Shown in pieces: positions 42,544 to 52,286 of a stretch of DNA of 64,000 nucleotides; position 1 is the first letter of the stretch; the number at the start of each line of letters is the position of its first letter. The notes under the pieces were generated by a model. It made no database searches. It was not told the DNA's origin and saw only the letters and a program-made list of their open reading frames with translations. The stretch spans positions 1 to 64,000 of the forward strand of contig NZ_CANLMP010000006.1 in the NCBI RefSeq assembly GCF_947492405.1. Direction: 5' to 3'. Origin of the DNA: an uncultured Aquimarina sp. (GTDB taxonomy: Bacteria > Bacteroidota > Bacteroidia > Flavobacteriales > Flavobacteriaceae). The position numbers were made by a program, and so were the translations under genes.

Positions 42544-42903
42544 TTGAGGAAAAGACATAATTATAAAAATTTGAAGATATGGCAATTGGGGTTAGAGATT
42601 GCTAATGATATATCCGATATTTTAATAAGTTTTCCGAAACACGAAAGATATGACTTAAGCTCTCAAATGAGTCGATGTTCTGTTTCTATGCCGAGTAATA
42701 TTGCTGAAGGATCAGGAAGAACGGATAAATCATTTAATAATTTTATTGATTATTCATTAAGTTCTTCTTTTGAGTTAGGAACGCAACTTCTTGTTGCTTA
42801 CCATAGAAAATATATTAATGATAATAGTTTAAAAAAATTAGAGGATAAAATTGAAGAATGGCAAAGAATGACAATGGGTTTCCAAAATGGACTCCATATA
42901 TAA
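42544..42903 (+). CDS. Four-helix-bundle protein (S23/IVP family)
   Basis: 119 residues from a TTG (frame MRKRHNYKNLKIWQLGLEIA); a longer frame from 42457 runs into the thiolase gene. The core has the family marks LKIWQLGLEIANDI, LSSQMSRCSVSMPSNIAEGS and SLSSSFELGTQLLVAYHRKY. The family is known from rRNA intervening sequences and from diversity-generating or stand-alone settings; function unclear. Its insertion between thiolase and acyl-CoA dehydrogenase genes is odd and probably not functional for oxidation. Confidence 0.75.
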   Translation: MRKRHNYKNLKIWQLGLEIANDISDILISFPKHERYDLSSQMSRCSVSMPSNIAEGSGRTDKSFNNFIDYSLSSSFELGTQLLVAYHRKYINDNSLKKLEDKIEEWQRMTMGFQNGLHI

Positions 42904-42959
42904 AAGTCTCTTTTCTTTCATCTTTTTTTCTCTTTTCAATAACCGAATAAAATAATAAA

Positions 42960-44777
42960 ATGAGTACAGAAACTTTAAACAAAGACATTCTTAGAGGAGG
43001 ACAATTCCTTGTTAAAGAAACGAAAGCTGAAGATGTATTTACTCCAGAAGATTTTTCTGAGGAGCAAAAGATGATGCGTGATAGTACCAAAGAATTTGTA
43101 GATAGAGAACTTTGGGCGCACTGGGAGAGATTCGAATCAAAAGATTATGCTTATACAGCAGAGTGCATGAAAAAGGCCGGAGAACTTGGTCTTCTTGGTG
43201 TTGCTGTACCAGAAGCATATGACGGTCTTGGAATGGGATTTGTTTCTACAATGTTAGTATGTGATTATATATCAGGTGCTACAGGATCATTTAGTACTGC
43301 TTTTGGAGCCCATACAGGTATTGGTACTATGCCTATATCATTATATGGTAATGAAGAACAAAAGAAAAAATATGTTTCTAAATTAGCCACTGGAGAGTGG
43401 ATGGGAGCATACTGTTTAACAGAACCAGGAGCTGGATCTGATGCTAACTCTGGTAAAACTAAAGCTGTATTATCTGATGATGGTAAGCACTATTTGATTT
43501 CTGGTCAAAAAATGTGGATCTCTAATGCAGGATTCTGTAATGTAATGATTGTTTTTGCTCGTATTGAGGATGATAAAAATATTACTGGATTTATTGTAGA
43601 ATATGATCCTAACAATGCTAATGGTATCTCATTAGGTGATGAAGAAAAGAAATTAGGTATCCACTCCTCTTCTACTCGTCAGGTTTTCTTTAGCGACACT
43701 AAAGTACCTGTAGAGAATATGTTATCAGAAAGAGGTAATGGATTCAAAATAGCGATGAATGCACTAAATGTTGGACGCATCAAATTGGCTGCGGCTTGTT
43801 TAGATGCACAACGTAGAGTTATTGGAGAAGCTACTAAATATGCTAATGAGCGTATTCAGTTTAAAACTCCTATTATGAATTTTGGAGCTATCAAGTCTAA
43901 GATTGCAGAGATGGCTACAAACACTTATGCAGATGAATCTGCAAGTTACCGTGCTGCAAAAAATATCGAAGATAGAATTGCTATTCGTCAAGCAGAAGGA
44001 AACAGTCACCAAGAAGCAGAACTTAAAGGAGTAGAAGAATATGCTATAGAATGTTCTATTCTAAAAGTTGCGGTTTCTGAAGATGTACAAAATACTACTG
44101 ATGAAGGTATTCAGATATTTGGAGGAATGGGATTCTCTGCAGATACTCCGATGGAATCTGCTTGGAGAGATGCTCGTATTTCTCGTATCTATGAAGGTAC
44201 TAATGAGATCAACCGTATGTTAGCTGTAGGTATGCTAGTGAAGAAAGCGATGAAAGGTCATGTAGATCTTTTAAACCCTGCTATGAAGGTTGCTGATGAA
44301 TTAACAGGAATTCCTTCTTTTGATACTCCTGATTACTCTGCCTTATTTGCAGAAGAAAAAGAGATCATTGCAAAAATGAAGAAAGTATTCTTAATGGTGG
44401 CAGGAGCTGCTATGCAGAAATTTGGTCCACAATTAGAAGAGCACCAGCAATTATTAATGGCTGCTTCAGATATTCTAATTGAAATCTATATGGCTGAGTC
44501 TACAATTCTACGTACAGAGAAAAATGCTAAGCGTTTTGGAGAAGATTCTCAAGAGATCCAGATTGCAATGTCTCAGTTATACTTATATAATGCAGTAGAT
44601 ATCGTTATTAAAAAAGGAAAAGAAGGAATCGTTTCTTTTGCTGAAGGAGATGAGCAACGTATGATGTTAATGGGATTAAAGCGTTTTACTAAATATGCGA
44701 ACCAACCTAATGTGGTAGCTTTAAGAACAAAGATTGCTGATAAAGTAGCCGCGGAAAATGGATACTGCTTCTCGTAA
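42960..44777 (+). CDS. Acyl-CoA dehydrogenase
   Basis: 605 residues, the long Bacteroidota form. FAD/substrate motifs: EWMGAYCLTEPGAGSDANSG (~150), KMWISNAGFCNVMIVFARIE, and FGGMGFSADTPMESAWRDAR followed by ISRIYEGTNEIN with the catalytic region. It oxidises acyl-CoA to enoyl-CoA, first step of beta-oxidation, passing electrons to an ETF. Last gene of the cluster, ended by strong terminators. Confidence 0.95.
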   Translation: MSTETLNKDILRGGQFLVKETKAEDVFTPEDFSEEQKMMRDSTKEFVDRELWAHWERFESKDYAYTAECMKKAGELGLLGVAVPEAYDGLGMGFVSTMLVCDYISGATGSFSTAFGAHTGIGTMPISLYGNEEQKKKYVSKLATGEWMGAYCLTEPGAGSDANSGKTKAVLSDDGKHYLISGQKMWISNAGFCNVMIVFARIEDDKNITGFIVEYDPNNANGISLGDEEKKLGIHSSSTRQVFFSDTKVPVENMLSERGNGFKIAMNALNVGRIKLAAACLDAQRRVIGEATKYANERIQFKTPIMNFGAIKSKIAEMATNTYADESASYRAAKNIEDRIAIRQAEGNSHQEAELKGVEEYAIECSILKVAVSEDVQNTTDEGIQIFGGMGFSADTPMESAWRDARISRIYEGTNEINRMLAVGMLVKKAMKGHVDLLNPAMKVADELTGIPSFDTPDYSALFAEEKEIIAKMKKVFLMVAGAAMQKFGPQLEEHQQLLMAASDILIEIYMAESTILRTEKNAKRFGEDSQEIQIAMSQLYLYNAVDIVIKKGKEGIVSFAEGDEQRMMLMGLKRFTKYANQPNVVALRTKIADKVAAENGYCFS

Positions 44778-44792
44778 GTAATAGTTATATGC

Positions 44793-44872
44793 CCTCTCTA
44801 TGGCAATAAACTAGAGAGTTGTTTAATTTTGATTTAAGAAAACCGTCTTTCTGTTGGGGAAAGGCGGTTTTT
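44793..44872 (+). terminator. Two hairpins ending the beta-oxidation cluster
   Basis: CTCTCTA (about 44794) pairs with TAGAGAG (44811-44818). A stronger hairpin follows, AAAACCGTCTTTC with GAAAGGCGGTTTT (44839-44870) and a T run. Confidence 0.85.
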
Positions 44873-45028
44873 TATTTATATATTATCTCGTCCTCAAATG
44901 CATCACACTATAAAATCAATTATCAATATTGTATATCTATATTAATTGAACTGTATTTCAATCACATACGAATTCTAGTTAAATACTTACTAATTCTAGA
45001 CAACAACTCTACTCTATCCGTAAATTAT

Positions 45029-45072
45029 GTACAATTGTACGATATTAAAATTGGTTAACCAATTTTAATATC
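45029..45072. promoter_or_regulatory. Two adjacent perfect palindromes before the glycoside-hydrolase cluster
   Basis: GTACAATTGTAC (45029-45040) is directly followed by a 32-bp perfect palindrome (45041-45072; half-site GATATTAAAATTGGTT). They lie about 95 bp before the first of three paralogous genes. Such dyads would bind dimeric regulators; the identity is unknown and no regulator gene is adjacent. Confidence 0.7.
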
Positions 45073-45166
45073 TGAACCGCAATACAAGCAATGAACTTAG
45101 TCCCTCAAAAAACTATTCGCTTGAGAAATACCTCATACAAAACTCTTAAACCACACAAACTCAACC

Positions 45167-47599
45167 ATGAAAAGCTACAATCAAAATGTATTCGTTCAGT
45201 TCGGAAGTCAGCTGTTCGATATATCAAAGCCCTTAGTCCTATTCATCTTATTATTAATAGCTTCGCAAACAGCCACATTTTCTCAAGTTAGTTTTGAAGG
45301 CTCATGGGGAGTGACATTCCCTATTTTTGGAGGAGAAAGACTGGATGGAGAAATCAACCTGAATCAAAAGGATTATATGGGTGGTGCTCAGGAAATAGTA
45401 GATGAGCTTCCTACAGCAGGCCACGTAATTACCAATCTATCGTACTTTGCACACTCCCATTATTTCAACACAAGAGCAAATACCAATATTGATGTAGCCA
45501 ATGAAATACATCCTGCAATGATTCCCAGCGTGGAAAATGATGGAGTTGCTGTAGAAGCAATTCAGTTGTTAAGAAATTCAGGTAAGAAAATAATTCTTTA
45601 CATTTCTACAAACTATTTGGATAGAGCTACTGGTGACCTCAAGGAAGGTTGGGTGAACTATTATACCACAAAATTCGGCGGAAATGAATATTTGGCTTAT
45701 CGCCATCTCATACAAGGCTTTGTAGAAGCTGCTGCAGATTATGCGGATGGATACTGGTTAGATACAACATCTGCCCTAAGAGGTGATGGAAATTTTGGTG
45801 ATTTTGTAGCGATGATACGCGAAGCAGACCCTACGGCTTTAATTGCTTCTGGAGGAGCAAGTAGATTAACACATAATGGAGAAGATGTTTATGTAGATTC
45901 TGATGGTGTTAATGACACAAACCCTGCCGATTATTATGTGAAACTGCACGATTCCAATGATCCTTTACCTGATTTTACGGATGGGCATATTGTACCTTTG
46001 GGACAAGGAGCTCCGCCAAACTCATGGTCCTATGAAGAGTTCATGATACCCAATATGATGGTAGAACCGTTCTACACTGCTAGTAATGGAAAACAAGTTC
46101 AAAAACACGGTTGGTTTCCTATTAGGGAAAGATGGCACTCTCCACAAGTACCTATAGTTTTTAATACCGAAGAAGCCTATAGGTTTGTTAGAAGGATTAC
46201 GGATTATGGAGGAATGATCACTTTTGCTAACACCAACCAAACACCAAATCTTGGAGACGGTCGAGCGGGTCATATGATGTCTGATGAGATGACCATTATG
46301 AAGGAAGTTAATCGCAGATTAATTATGGACCCAAAACCGGATTATGTTCCTTATACAAGACCACAAGGTGCTAGTTTAGTTGAAGAAACTCAATATATTG
46401 AATTTCCTGATATTCCAACAAAAGAGGTCGGTGATCCTGATTTTATTGCGGCTACTGCAACTTCTGGATTAACGGTGTCTTTTACAAGTTCTAATACGAA
46501 TGTAGCTAAGATAGTTAATGGTAAAGTACATATTGTAGGTCCTGGTAAAACAACCATTACAGCAATTCAACAAGGCGCTGGAGCGTTTACATCTGCTGTA
46601 CCCGCAGAGCGACCACTAGTGGTTACTCGAGGTGGTGTTGAAAAACAAGACCAGGTAATTACTTTTCCACCATTTCCAATTATTCGAGTAGGTGATCCTG
46701 ATTTTGATCCAGGAGTAACTGCAAGTTCAGGCTTAACAATAACTTACACTAGTGGAAATACTAATGTAGCAACTATAGTAAATGGTAAAATTCGTATTGT
46801 TGGAGAGGGTAGATCATATATTACCGCCTCGCAAGCTGGTAATGCAACTTATAATGCCGCACCAGATAGATCACGTGTGTTAACGGTCAATGCTTCAACC
46901 ATAGGGTCCAGTACTTTAGTACATATTACTAAGCGTAATGCCAAAGGTTATGCTGTAGATGGAAATTGGGGAGGAGATAATGGTCAAAATATATATTTGT
47001 ATAGTCAAAATCCTAGTAACGAAAACCAACAATGGATTGAGATTAATCGTGGAAATGGTTATTATTCTTACCAAAAAAAGGGGACTAACTTTTGTATGGA
47101 TGGAGGCAATGGTGGAGTGACTCGTCAGAATGTATATTTATGGACTTGTAATGAAAATAACCAAAACCAGCATTGGCAAAAAGTGGATGTTGGTGGTGGA
47201 GCTTTTAAGTTAATAAAACGTAATGCACCTGGATTTGCCCTAAATGGAGGTTCTGGTGGATCAAATACCCAAAATATAGCACTTTGGAACTCCTCTAGTG
47301 ATAGTCAAAACTTACATTGGATTATTACTCCAATAGAAGGTGATAAAGATCCTGATGTTATAGATACTAACGAAGTCTTTATTTATCCAAATCCTGTGAC
47401 AGATCAGGTCAATCTTAGTTTGGATACTACTGAAACATCTACTTATACCATCAGTGATGTCAATGGCAAGACCATACTTAAAGGTGTAATCAACGAAGGT
47501 TCTGTTTCCTTAGATATCAATGGATTGGCGAAAGGATTATACCTCTTAAAAGTATCCAATAGATCAAAAGTACTTACTCGCAAAATCATTAAACAGTAA
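45167..47599 (+). CDS. Secreted putative glycoside hydrolase, paralogue 1 (barrel + 2 Ig-like + ricin lectin + T9SS)
   Basis: 810 residues. Signal peptide to ~40 (LLLIASQTATFSQ). Residues ~42-400 form an unassigned barrel-like domain shared by all three paralogues: EGSWGVTFPIFGGERL, TNIDVANEIHPAMIP, ADGYWLDTTSA (acidic pair like GH29 nucleophile regions), NSWSYEEFM, RRITDYGGMITFAN. Two bacterial Ig-like (Big_2) domains follow (~407-490 and ~494-575: FTSSNTNVAKIVNGKVHIV), a ricin-type beta-trefoil (~582-721, QNIYLYSQNP, QNVYLWTCNE, QNIALWNSSS) and a sorting tail. Likely acts on a polysaccharide; substrate unknown. Confidence 0.75.
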   Translation: MKSYNQNVFVQFGSQLFDISKPLVLFILLLIASQTATFSQVSFEGSWGVTFPIFGGERLDGEINLNQKDYMGGAQEIVDELPTAGHVITNLSYFAHSHYFNTRANTNIDVANEIHPAMIPSVENDGVAVEAIQLLRNSGKKIILYISTNYLDRATGDLKEGWVNYYTTKFGGNEYLAYRHLIQGFVEAAADYADGYWLDTTSALRGDGNFGDFVAMIREADPTALIASGGASRLTHNGEDVYVDSDGVNDTNPADYYVKLHDSNDPLPDFTDGHIVPLGQGAPPNSWSYEEFMIPNMMVEPFYTASNGKQVQKHGWFPIRERWHSPQVPIVFNTEEAYRFVRRITDYGGMITFANTNQTPNLGDGRAGHMMSDEMTIMKEVNRRLIMDPKPDYVPYTRPQGASLVEETQYIEFPDIPTKEVGDPDFIAATATSGLTVSFTSSNTNVAKIVNGKVHIVGPGKTTITAIQQGAGAFTSAVPAERPLVVTRGGVEKQDQVITFPPFPIIRVGDPDFDPGVTASSGLTITYTSGNTNVATIVNGKIRIVGEGRSYITASQAGNATYNAAPDRSRVLTVNASTIGSSTLVHITKRNAKGYAVDGNWGGDNGQNIYLYSQNPSNENQQWIEINRGNGYYSYQKKGTNFCMDGGNGGVTRQNVYLWTCNENNQNQHWQKVDVGGGAFKLIKRNAPGFALNGGSGGSNTQNIALWNSSSDSQNLHWIITPIEGDKDPDVIDTNEVFIYPNPVTDQVNLSLDTTETSTYTISDVNGKTILKGVINEGSVSLDINGLAKGLYLLKVSNRSKVLTRKIIKQ

Positions 47600-47640
47600 A
47601 AAACACATCATACAAACTCTAAAACCAAGCAAACTCAACC

Positions 47641-50600
47641 ATGAAAAACGACAATCAAAATTTATTCGCTCTTTTTAAAAGCAAACTTACTTCAAAGGTA
47701 AAACAATGTTGCCTTCTATTTATTTTATTCATTTTTTCTAATACGATAATAGCTCAACAACCAGAAACGGATTGGCTCGCGGGATCCTGGGGAATAACCT
47801 ATCCCGTTTTTGGAGGTTCCAGATTAAATAAAGAAATATCTAATGGTTACGATTATCATAGTGGATCCCAAGAAATAGTTGATGAACTACCTACCGTCGG
47901 CCATATAATAACCAATTTATCATATTTTGCGAATTCCCATTATTTCACCTTAAGTGCTAACACCAATATCGATGTCGCCAACGAAATACATCCAAGTATC
48001 GTTCCTAGTGCTGCCAATGATGAAATTATTTTTGATGTCTTGCAAACCTTTAAAAATGCGGATAAAAAAATAATCTTATATATCTCATGTAGCTTCTTTG
48101 ACAGAGCATCTGCTGATGTTCAAGCCGCTTGGAAAGCATACTACACCAGTCATTATGATGGTACCGAATATACTTCCTACAAATATCTTATACAGGGTTT
48201 TATAGAAAATGTAAAAGACTATGCCGATGGATATTGGTTAGATACTTTTGGAGGTATGGGAACTAATGGTAAGGATTTTGTTGAAATGATAAAAACTACT
48301 GATCCAGGATCAGTTTGTGGTGTTAATGCCAGCAAAAAATATTATTCGTTAAACGGTAGTACTATCAAAGTAGATTCTGATGGTATCAACGATGATAATG
48401 ATACCAATTACAAAGTGGTTGTTCATGAACCACTAACACGTACTCAAGATTTTACTCATGGACATGTTACACCTATTGCTCAAAAAGCACCAGTAAACTC
48501 CTGGGGATATGATGAATTCACCTTAACAAATATGGTTGATGATCCCTATGCGACGTTTAATGGAGAATCTAAATTAAAACACGCATGGTTCCCAACGAGG
48601 GCTAGATGGCACTTACCACAAGAAGATTTGGTATTTGAAACAGAACAAGCATATCGATTTGTAAGAAGACTTACTGATGTCGGTGCTGCAGTAACCTGGG
48701 CTACAACTACAACTCCAAACGGAGGTGGAAATGAGGGACATATGATGGCCGATGAAATGGCAATAATGAAGGAGATTAATAATCGATTATTATCAACACC
48801 AAAGCCGGATTATGTGCCTTACACAAGACCAGAAGGAGCTTTTTTAGTAGGTGAAGTAGCTCCGAACTACCATCAATTTATTGATTTCCCGAAGATCCCT
48901 AACAAACAAGTTAATGATCCAGACTTTATGCCTTTTGCATTCGCCAGTTCTGGAGCTCCAGTAACACTTACAAGTTCTAACACTAATGTGGCTACTATTG
49001 TAAATAATAAAATTCGTATAAAAGGAGCTGGTACTACCAATATAACTGCATCTCAAAATGGTAACGCTACATTCGCAGCAGCAGCAACTGCAGTAAGGCA
49101 ATTAACCGTTACTAGCGGTGACTCTGGAAATTCAAACCTTGCTCTAAGCGGAATCGCAACGCAATCATCCAATCATCCTAATGGTGGTGGAGAAGCATTT
49201 CTAGCCATTGATAAAAATACTAATGGCAAATGGTCCGGCGGCTCTGTAACTCGTACATCCCCAGAAATAGATCCTTGGTGGCAGGTTGATTTAAAATCTG
49301 AATACAGTATCAGTACTATTAACGTTTTTGGTCGTACCGATGCTTGTTGTGACACAAGATTATCTAATTTTGATGTAATCGTTATTGATGCTAATAATAA
49401 CACAACGTATTCTAAAACATTTACCACTGCTCCTAGTCCATCTATAGCAATCGATATTGGTAGAGTAACTGGTCAAATTATAAAAATACAACAGCATTCC
49501 AACCCTACATCTATTGTATTAAATTTAGCGGAAGTAGAAGTATACGGAAGTGAAAGATCCGTATGCACAACAATTCAAGCTGAAGACTATGATACGATGT
49601 CTGGAGTGGTGATAGAATCCTCTTCTGATACTGGTGGCGGACAACAAGTTGGTTATATACAAGATGGTGATTGGATCAGTTTCAACAATATTGACCTTAC
49701 ATGTGCTACTGCTATTGATGCACGAGTTTCAAGCCAAAATTCTGGTGGAGATATTGAAGTAAGATTGGATGGAGTTTCTGGTACTTTAGTTGCTACTATT
49801 CCAGTAGTTTCTACAGGCTCATGGACTAATTATGAAACTATAAGTAAAGCCATTAGCTCAGTAAGTGGAACTCACGATGTATATTTTGTATTTACGGGAG
49901 GCAGCGGATATTTACTAAATTTAAACTGGATTGAATTCAATGAATCAACAACCATAACAATACCAGAAAACCAAACCATTGGTCCATGGAACATTACTGA
50001 GTTACGAGAAGTCCCTGATTGGAGAACTACTACAGTCGATGCTGTAGACGGGATGACAGGAATACTGTACGAATCAATCGAGTATCTGGGGAAAAAAGTA
50101 GAAGTATTTGCCTATTATAGCGCACCCAGTGGTACCCCACCAGCAGGAGGATGGCCAGCTGCTATATTTGCACATGGCGGAGGCGGCACAGCCTTTCCTC
50201 AGGCTGTAAAATATTGGAATGATCATGGATACGCCGCCATTAGCATGGATTTAGAAGGACAATACCCTAATAATGAAAAAACACCTAACCCAGGTCCAAA
50301 ACGTGTAGGAGTTTGGGATGATTATAAATTGCCCATTAAGGAGCAATGGTATTATCACGCAGTTGCTCAAATTCTAAAAGCACATTCTCTAATAGCTTCT
50401 TTCCCTGAAGTTAATGCTAATAAAATTGGAGTTTTAGGTGCAAGCTGGGGAGGAACATTAACTAGTACCGTAATGGGAGTTGATAGTCGACTGGCTTGGG
50501 CAATACCTATTTATGGCGCTGGATTCCTTTCTGAATCAGATGGTCATCAGGGTGATGCTTTAGCCGCCGGTGCTGAAACAGAATTTGTAAATACATATTA

Positions 50601-52185
50601 TGACGGAAGTGTATATTTTGATAATGTCACGTTTCCTACCTTATGGCTTAACGGAGTTAATGATTATCATTTTTCCCTTTCATGCCAACAACTATCTTCT
50701 CAAGCGGTCCAAGGATCTACAAGTTTATTATATCTAACCGGTTTTCCGCATGGTCACTTAACTTGGAGAAGACGTGACGAAGTATATATGTTTGCCAACT
50801 CTGTTGTTCATGGAGATGTGGCACTGCCTCAATTAGGAAAACCATATATTAGTTCAAACATAGGTTCTGTTATTGCTAGTTCTGAGGCTGAGTTAAGTAG
50901 TGCTCAATTGTTCTACACCAATGATGATGATACTATAGATTTGAATGACAAGGAATGGATAACAACCAATGCAAGTGTTTCTGGCAATACTATTTCAGCA
51001 AGTATACCTGCAAATGCTGAAATCATTTTTTTTAAGATAACTGACTCTCGTGGCCTCGCGGTGACCTCAGAGTACCTTTCAACTTCTGAAACTCCTCCTC
51101 CATCTACAGGAGAAAACATTGCTTTAAATGGCGTAGCTTCTCAATCTACCACATCATATAATGGATATGCATCATTAGCTATTGATGGAAATACAGATGG
51201 CGAATATAGTAAAGGCTCTGTAACCCATACTAAGTCTGGTCAAACAGGAGAATGGTGGCAAGTAAAACTTAATACCGCAACTAACCTTGGTAAGATTAAA
51301 ATATTTAACAGAACTGATAATTGCTGTTCTAACAGATTATCTAATTTCACTGTGAAAGTGGGTGATGGTAATGGTAGTTGGTTTTTTAGTAAAACATATA
51401 CAACAACACCAAATCCATCTATCACTGTTGATGCTGGAGGAGTTTTTGGGAAAATTGTTAGAATAATAACAAATACAACAGAGGCTTTATCCTTAGCGGA
51501 AGTTGAGGTATATGAAGACATAGAATGTGCTGGTTTTTCTACTATTCAAGCTCAAAATTATAATAGCATGTCAGGAATATTTACTGAAACTACTACAGAT
51601 TCCTCTGGAAATAAGCATCTTGGTTTTATAAATAATGGCGATTGGTCTAAATATGACTCCGTTGACTTTACCTGTGCTACTTCTATTGAAGCTAGAGTAT
51701 CCAGTAAAACTTCTGGAGGAAATATTGAAGTAAGACTTGGAAGTATTTCAGGACAATTGATTGGAACCATTAATGTACCAAGTACCAAATCATGGAGCTC
51801 TTGGACAACAGTAAGTACGAACATTGATGCGGTGAATGATAGTAATGACGTGTATTTAGTTTATAAGGGAGGCAATGGTTATTTATTTAATGTAAACTGG
51901 ATTCGATTTTCTGACACCCAAGTCAGAACAGCTGGTGTAACAACTAGTGATCAGAATCAATTATTTATTTATCCAAATCCTGTGGCGGATCAGGTCAATA
52001 TTAGTTTAAACACTACCGAAACATCTAGGTATACCATCAGTGATATGAATGGCAAGACCATCCTTAAAGGTGTGATCAATAAAGGGTCCGCTTCTTTCGA
52101 TATCAATGGATTGGCGAAAGGATTATACCTCTTAAAAGTATCCAATAGATCAAAAGTACTCACTGGTAAAATCATTAAACAGTAA
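47641..52185 (+). CDS. Secreted multidomain putative glycoside hydrolase-esterase, paralogue 2
   Basis: 1514 residues. Signal peptide (~40), barrel-like domain as in paralogue 1 (~42-395; ADGYWLDTFGGMGT), Ig-like (~408-492), fucolectin/F5-8C-like module (~498-638, WWQVDLKSEYSISTINVFGR), CBM6 (~641-768, TIQAEDYDTMSGV), alpha/beta-hydrolase esterase (~777-1067; IFAHGGGGT, GVLGASWGGTLTST with Ser, GVNDYHF with Asp, FPHGHLTWRR with His), second fucolectin-like (~1157-1295), second CBM6 (~1297-1425) and T9SS tail. Carbohydrate-binding type suggests fucose- or sulfate-rich algal glycan (inference). Its leader and sorting tail are close copies of paralogue 1. Confidence 0.8.
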   Translation: MKNDNQNLFALFKSKLTSKVKQCCLLFILFIFSNTIIAQQPETDWLAGSWGITYPVFGGSRLNKEISNGYDYHSGSQEIVDELPTVGHIITNLSYFANSHYFTLSANTNIDVANEIHPSIVPSAANDEIIFDVLQTFKNADKKIILYISCSFFDRASADVQAAWKAYYTSHYDGTEYTSYKYLIQGFIENVKDYADGYWLDTFGGMGTNGKDFVEMIKTTDPGSVCGVNASKKYYSLNGSTIKVDSDGINDDNDTNYKVVVHEPLTRTQDFTHGHVTPIAQKAPVNSWGYDEFTLTNMVDDPYATFNGESKLKHAWFPTRARWHLPQEDLVFETEQAYRFVRRLTDVGAAVTWATTTTPNGGGNEGHMMADEMAIMKEINNRLLSTPKPDYVPYTRPEGAFLVGEVAPNYHQFIDFPKIPNKQVNDPDFMPFAFASSGAPVTLTSSNTNVATIVNNKIRIKGAGTTNITASQNGNATFAAAATAVRQLTVTSGDSGNSNLALSGIATQSSNHPNGGGEAFLAIDKNTNGKWSGGSVTRTSPEIDPWWQVDLKSEYSISTINVFGRTDACCDTRLSNFDVIVIDANNNTTYSKTFTTAPSPSIAIDIGRVTGQIIKIQQHSNPTSIVLNLAEVEVYGSERSVCTTIQAEDYDTMSGVVIESSSDTGGGQQVGYIQDGDWISFNNIDLTCATAIDARVSSQNSGGDIEVRLDGVSGTLVATIPVVSTGSWTNYETISKAISSVSGTHDVYFVFTGGSGYLLNLNWIEFNESTTITIPENQTIGPWNITELREVPDWRTTTVDAVDGMTGILYESIEYLGKKVEVFAYYSAPSGTPPAGGWPAAIFAHGGGGTAFPQAVKYWNDHGYAAISMDLEGQYPNNEKTPNPGPKRVGVWDDYKLPIKEQWYYHAVAQILKAHSLIASFPEVNANKIGVLGASWGGTLTSTVMGVDSRLAWAIPIYGAGFLSESDGHQGDALAAGAETEFVNTYYDGSVYFDNVTFPTLWLNGVNDYHFSLSCQQLSSQAVQGSTSLLYLTGFPHGHLTWRRRDEVYMFANSVVHGDVALPQLGKPYISSNIGSVIASSEAELSSAQLFYTNDDDTIDLNDKEWITTNASVSGNTISASIPANAEIIFFKITDSRGLAVTSEYLSTSETPPPSTGENIALNGVASQSTTSYNGYASLAIDGNTDGEYSKGSVTHTKSGQTGEWWQVKLNTATNLGKIKIFNRTDNCCSNRLSNFTVKVGDGNGSWFFSKTYTTTPNPSITVDAGGVFGKIVRIITNTTEALSLAEVEVYEDIECAGFSTIQAQNYNSMSGIFTETTTDSSGNKHLGFINNGDWSKYDSVDFTCATSIEARVSSKTSGGNIEVRLGSISGQLIGTINVPSTKSWSSWTTVSTNIDAVNDSNDVYLVYKGGNGYLFNVNWIRFSDTQVRTAGVTTSDQNQLFIYPNPVADQVNISLNTTETSRYTISDMNGKTILKGVINKGSASFDINGLAKGLYLLKVSNRSKVLTGKIIKQ

Positions 52186-52286
52186 AAACTATTATTATGC
52201 GTGATTCCATAAATAACACTTTTGTGTAATACTATTTAGAACGAGACATTTCATATAAAAAACACGGATATACGCACATAATTTTA

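Noticed and set aside
44819..45291. Two plus-strand ORFs (44819-45058, 45091-45291)
   Set aside because: They cover the terminator, the palindromes and the start of the next gene in another frame and have no protein-like pattern.
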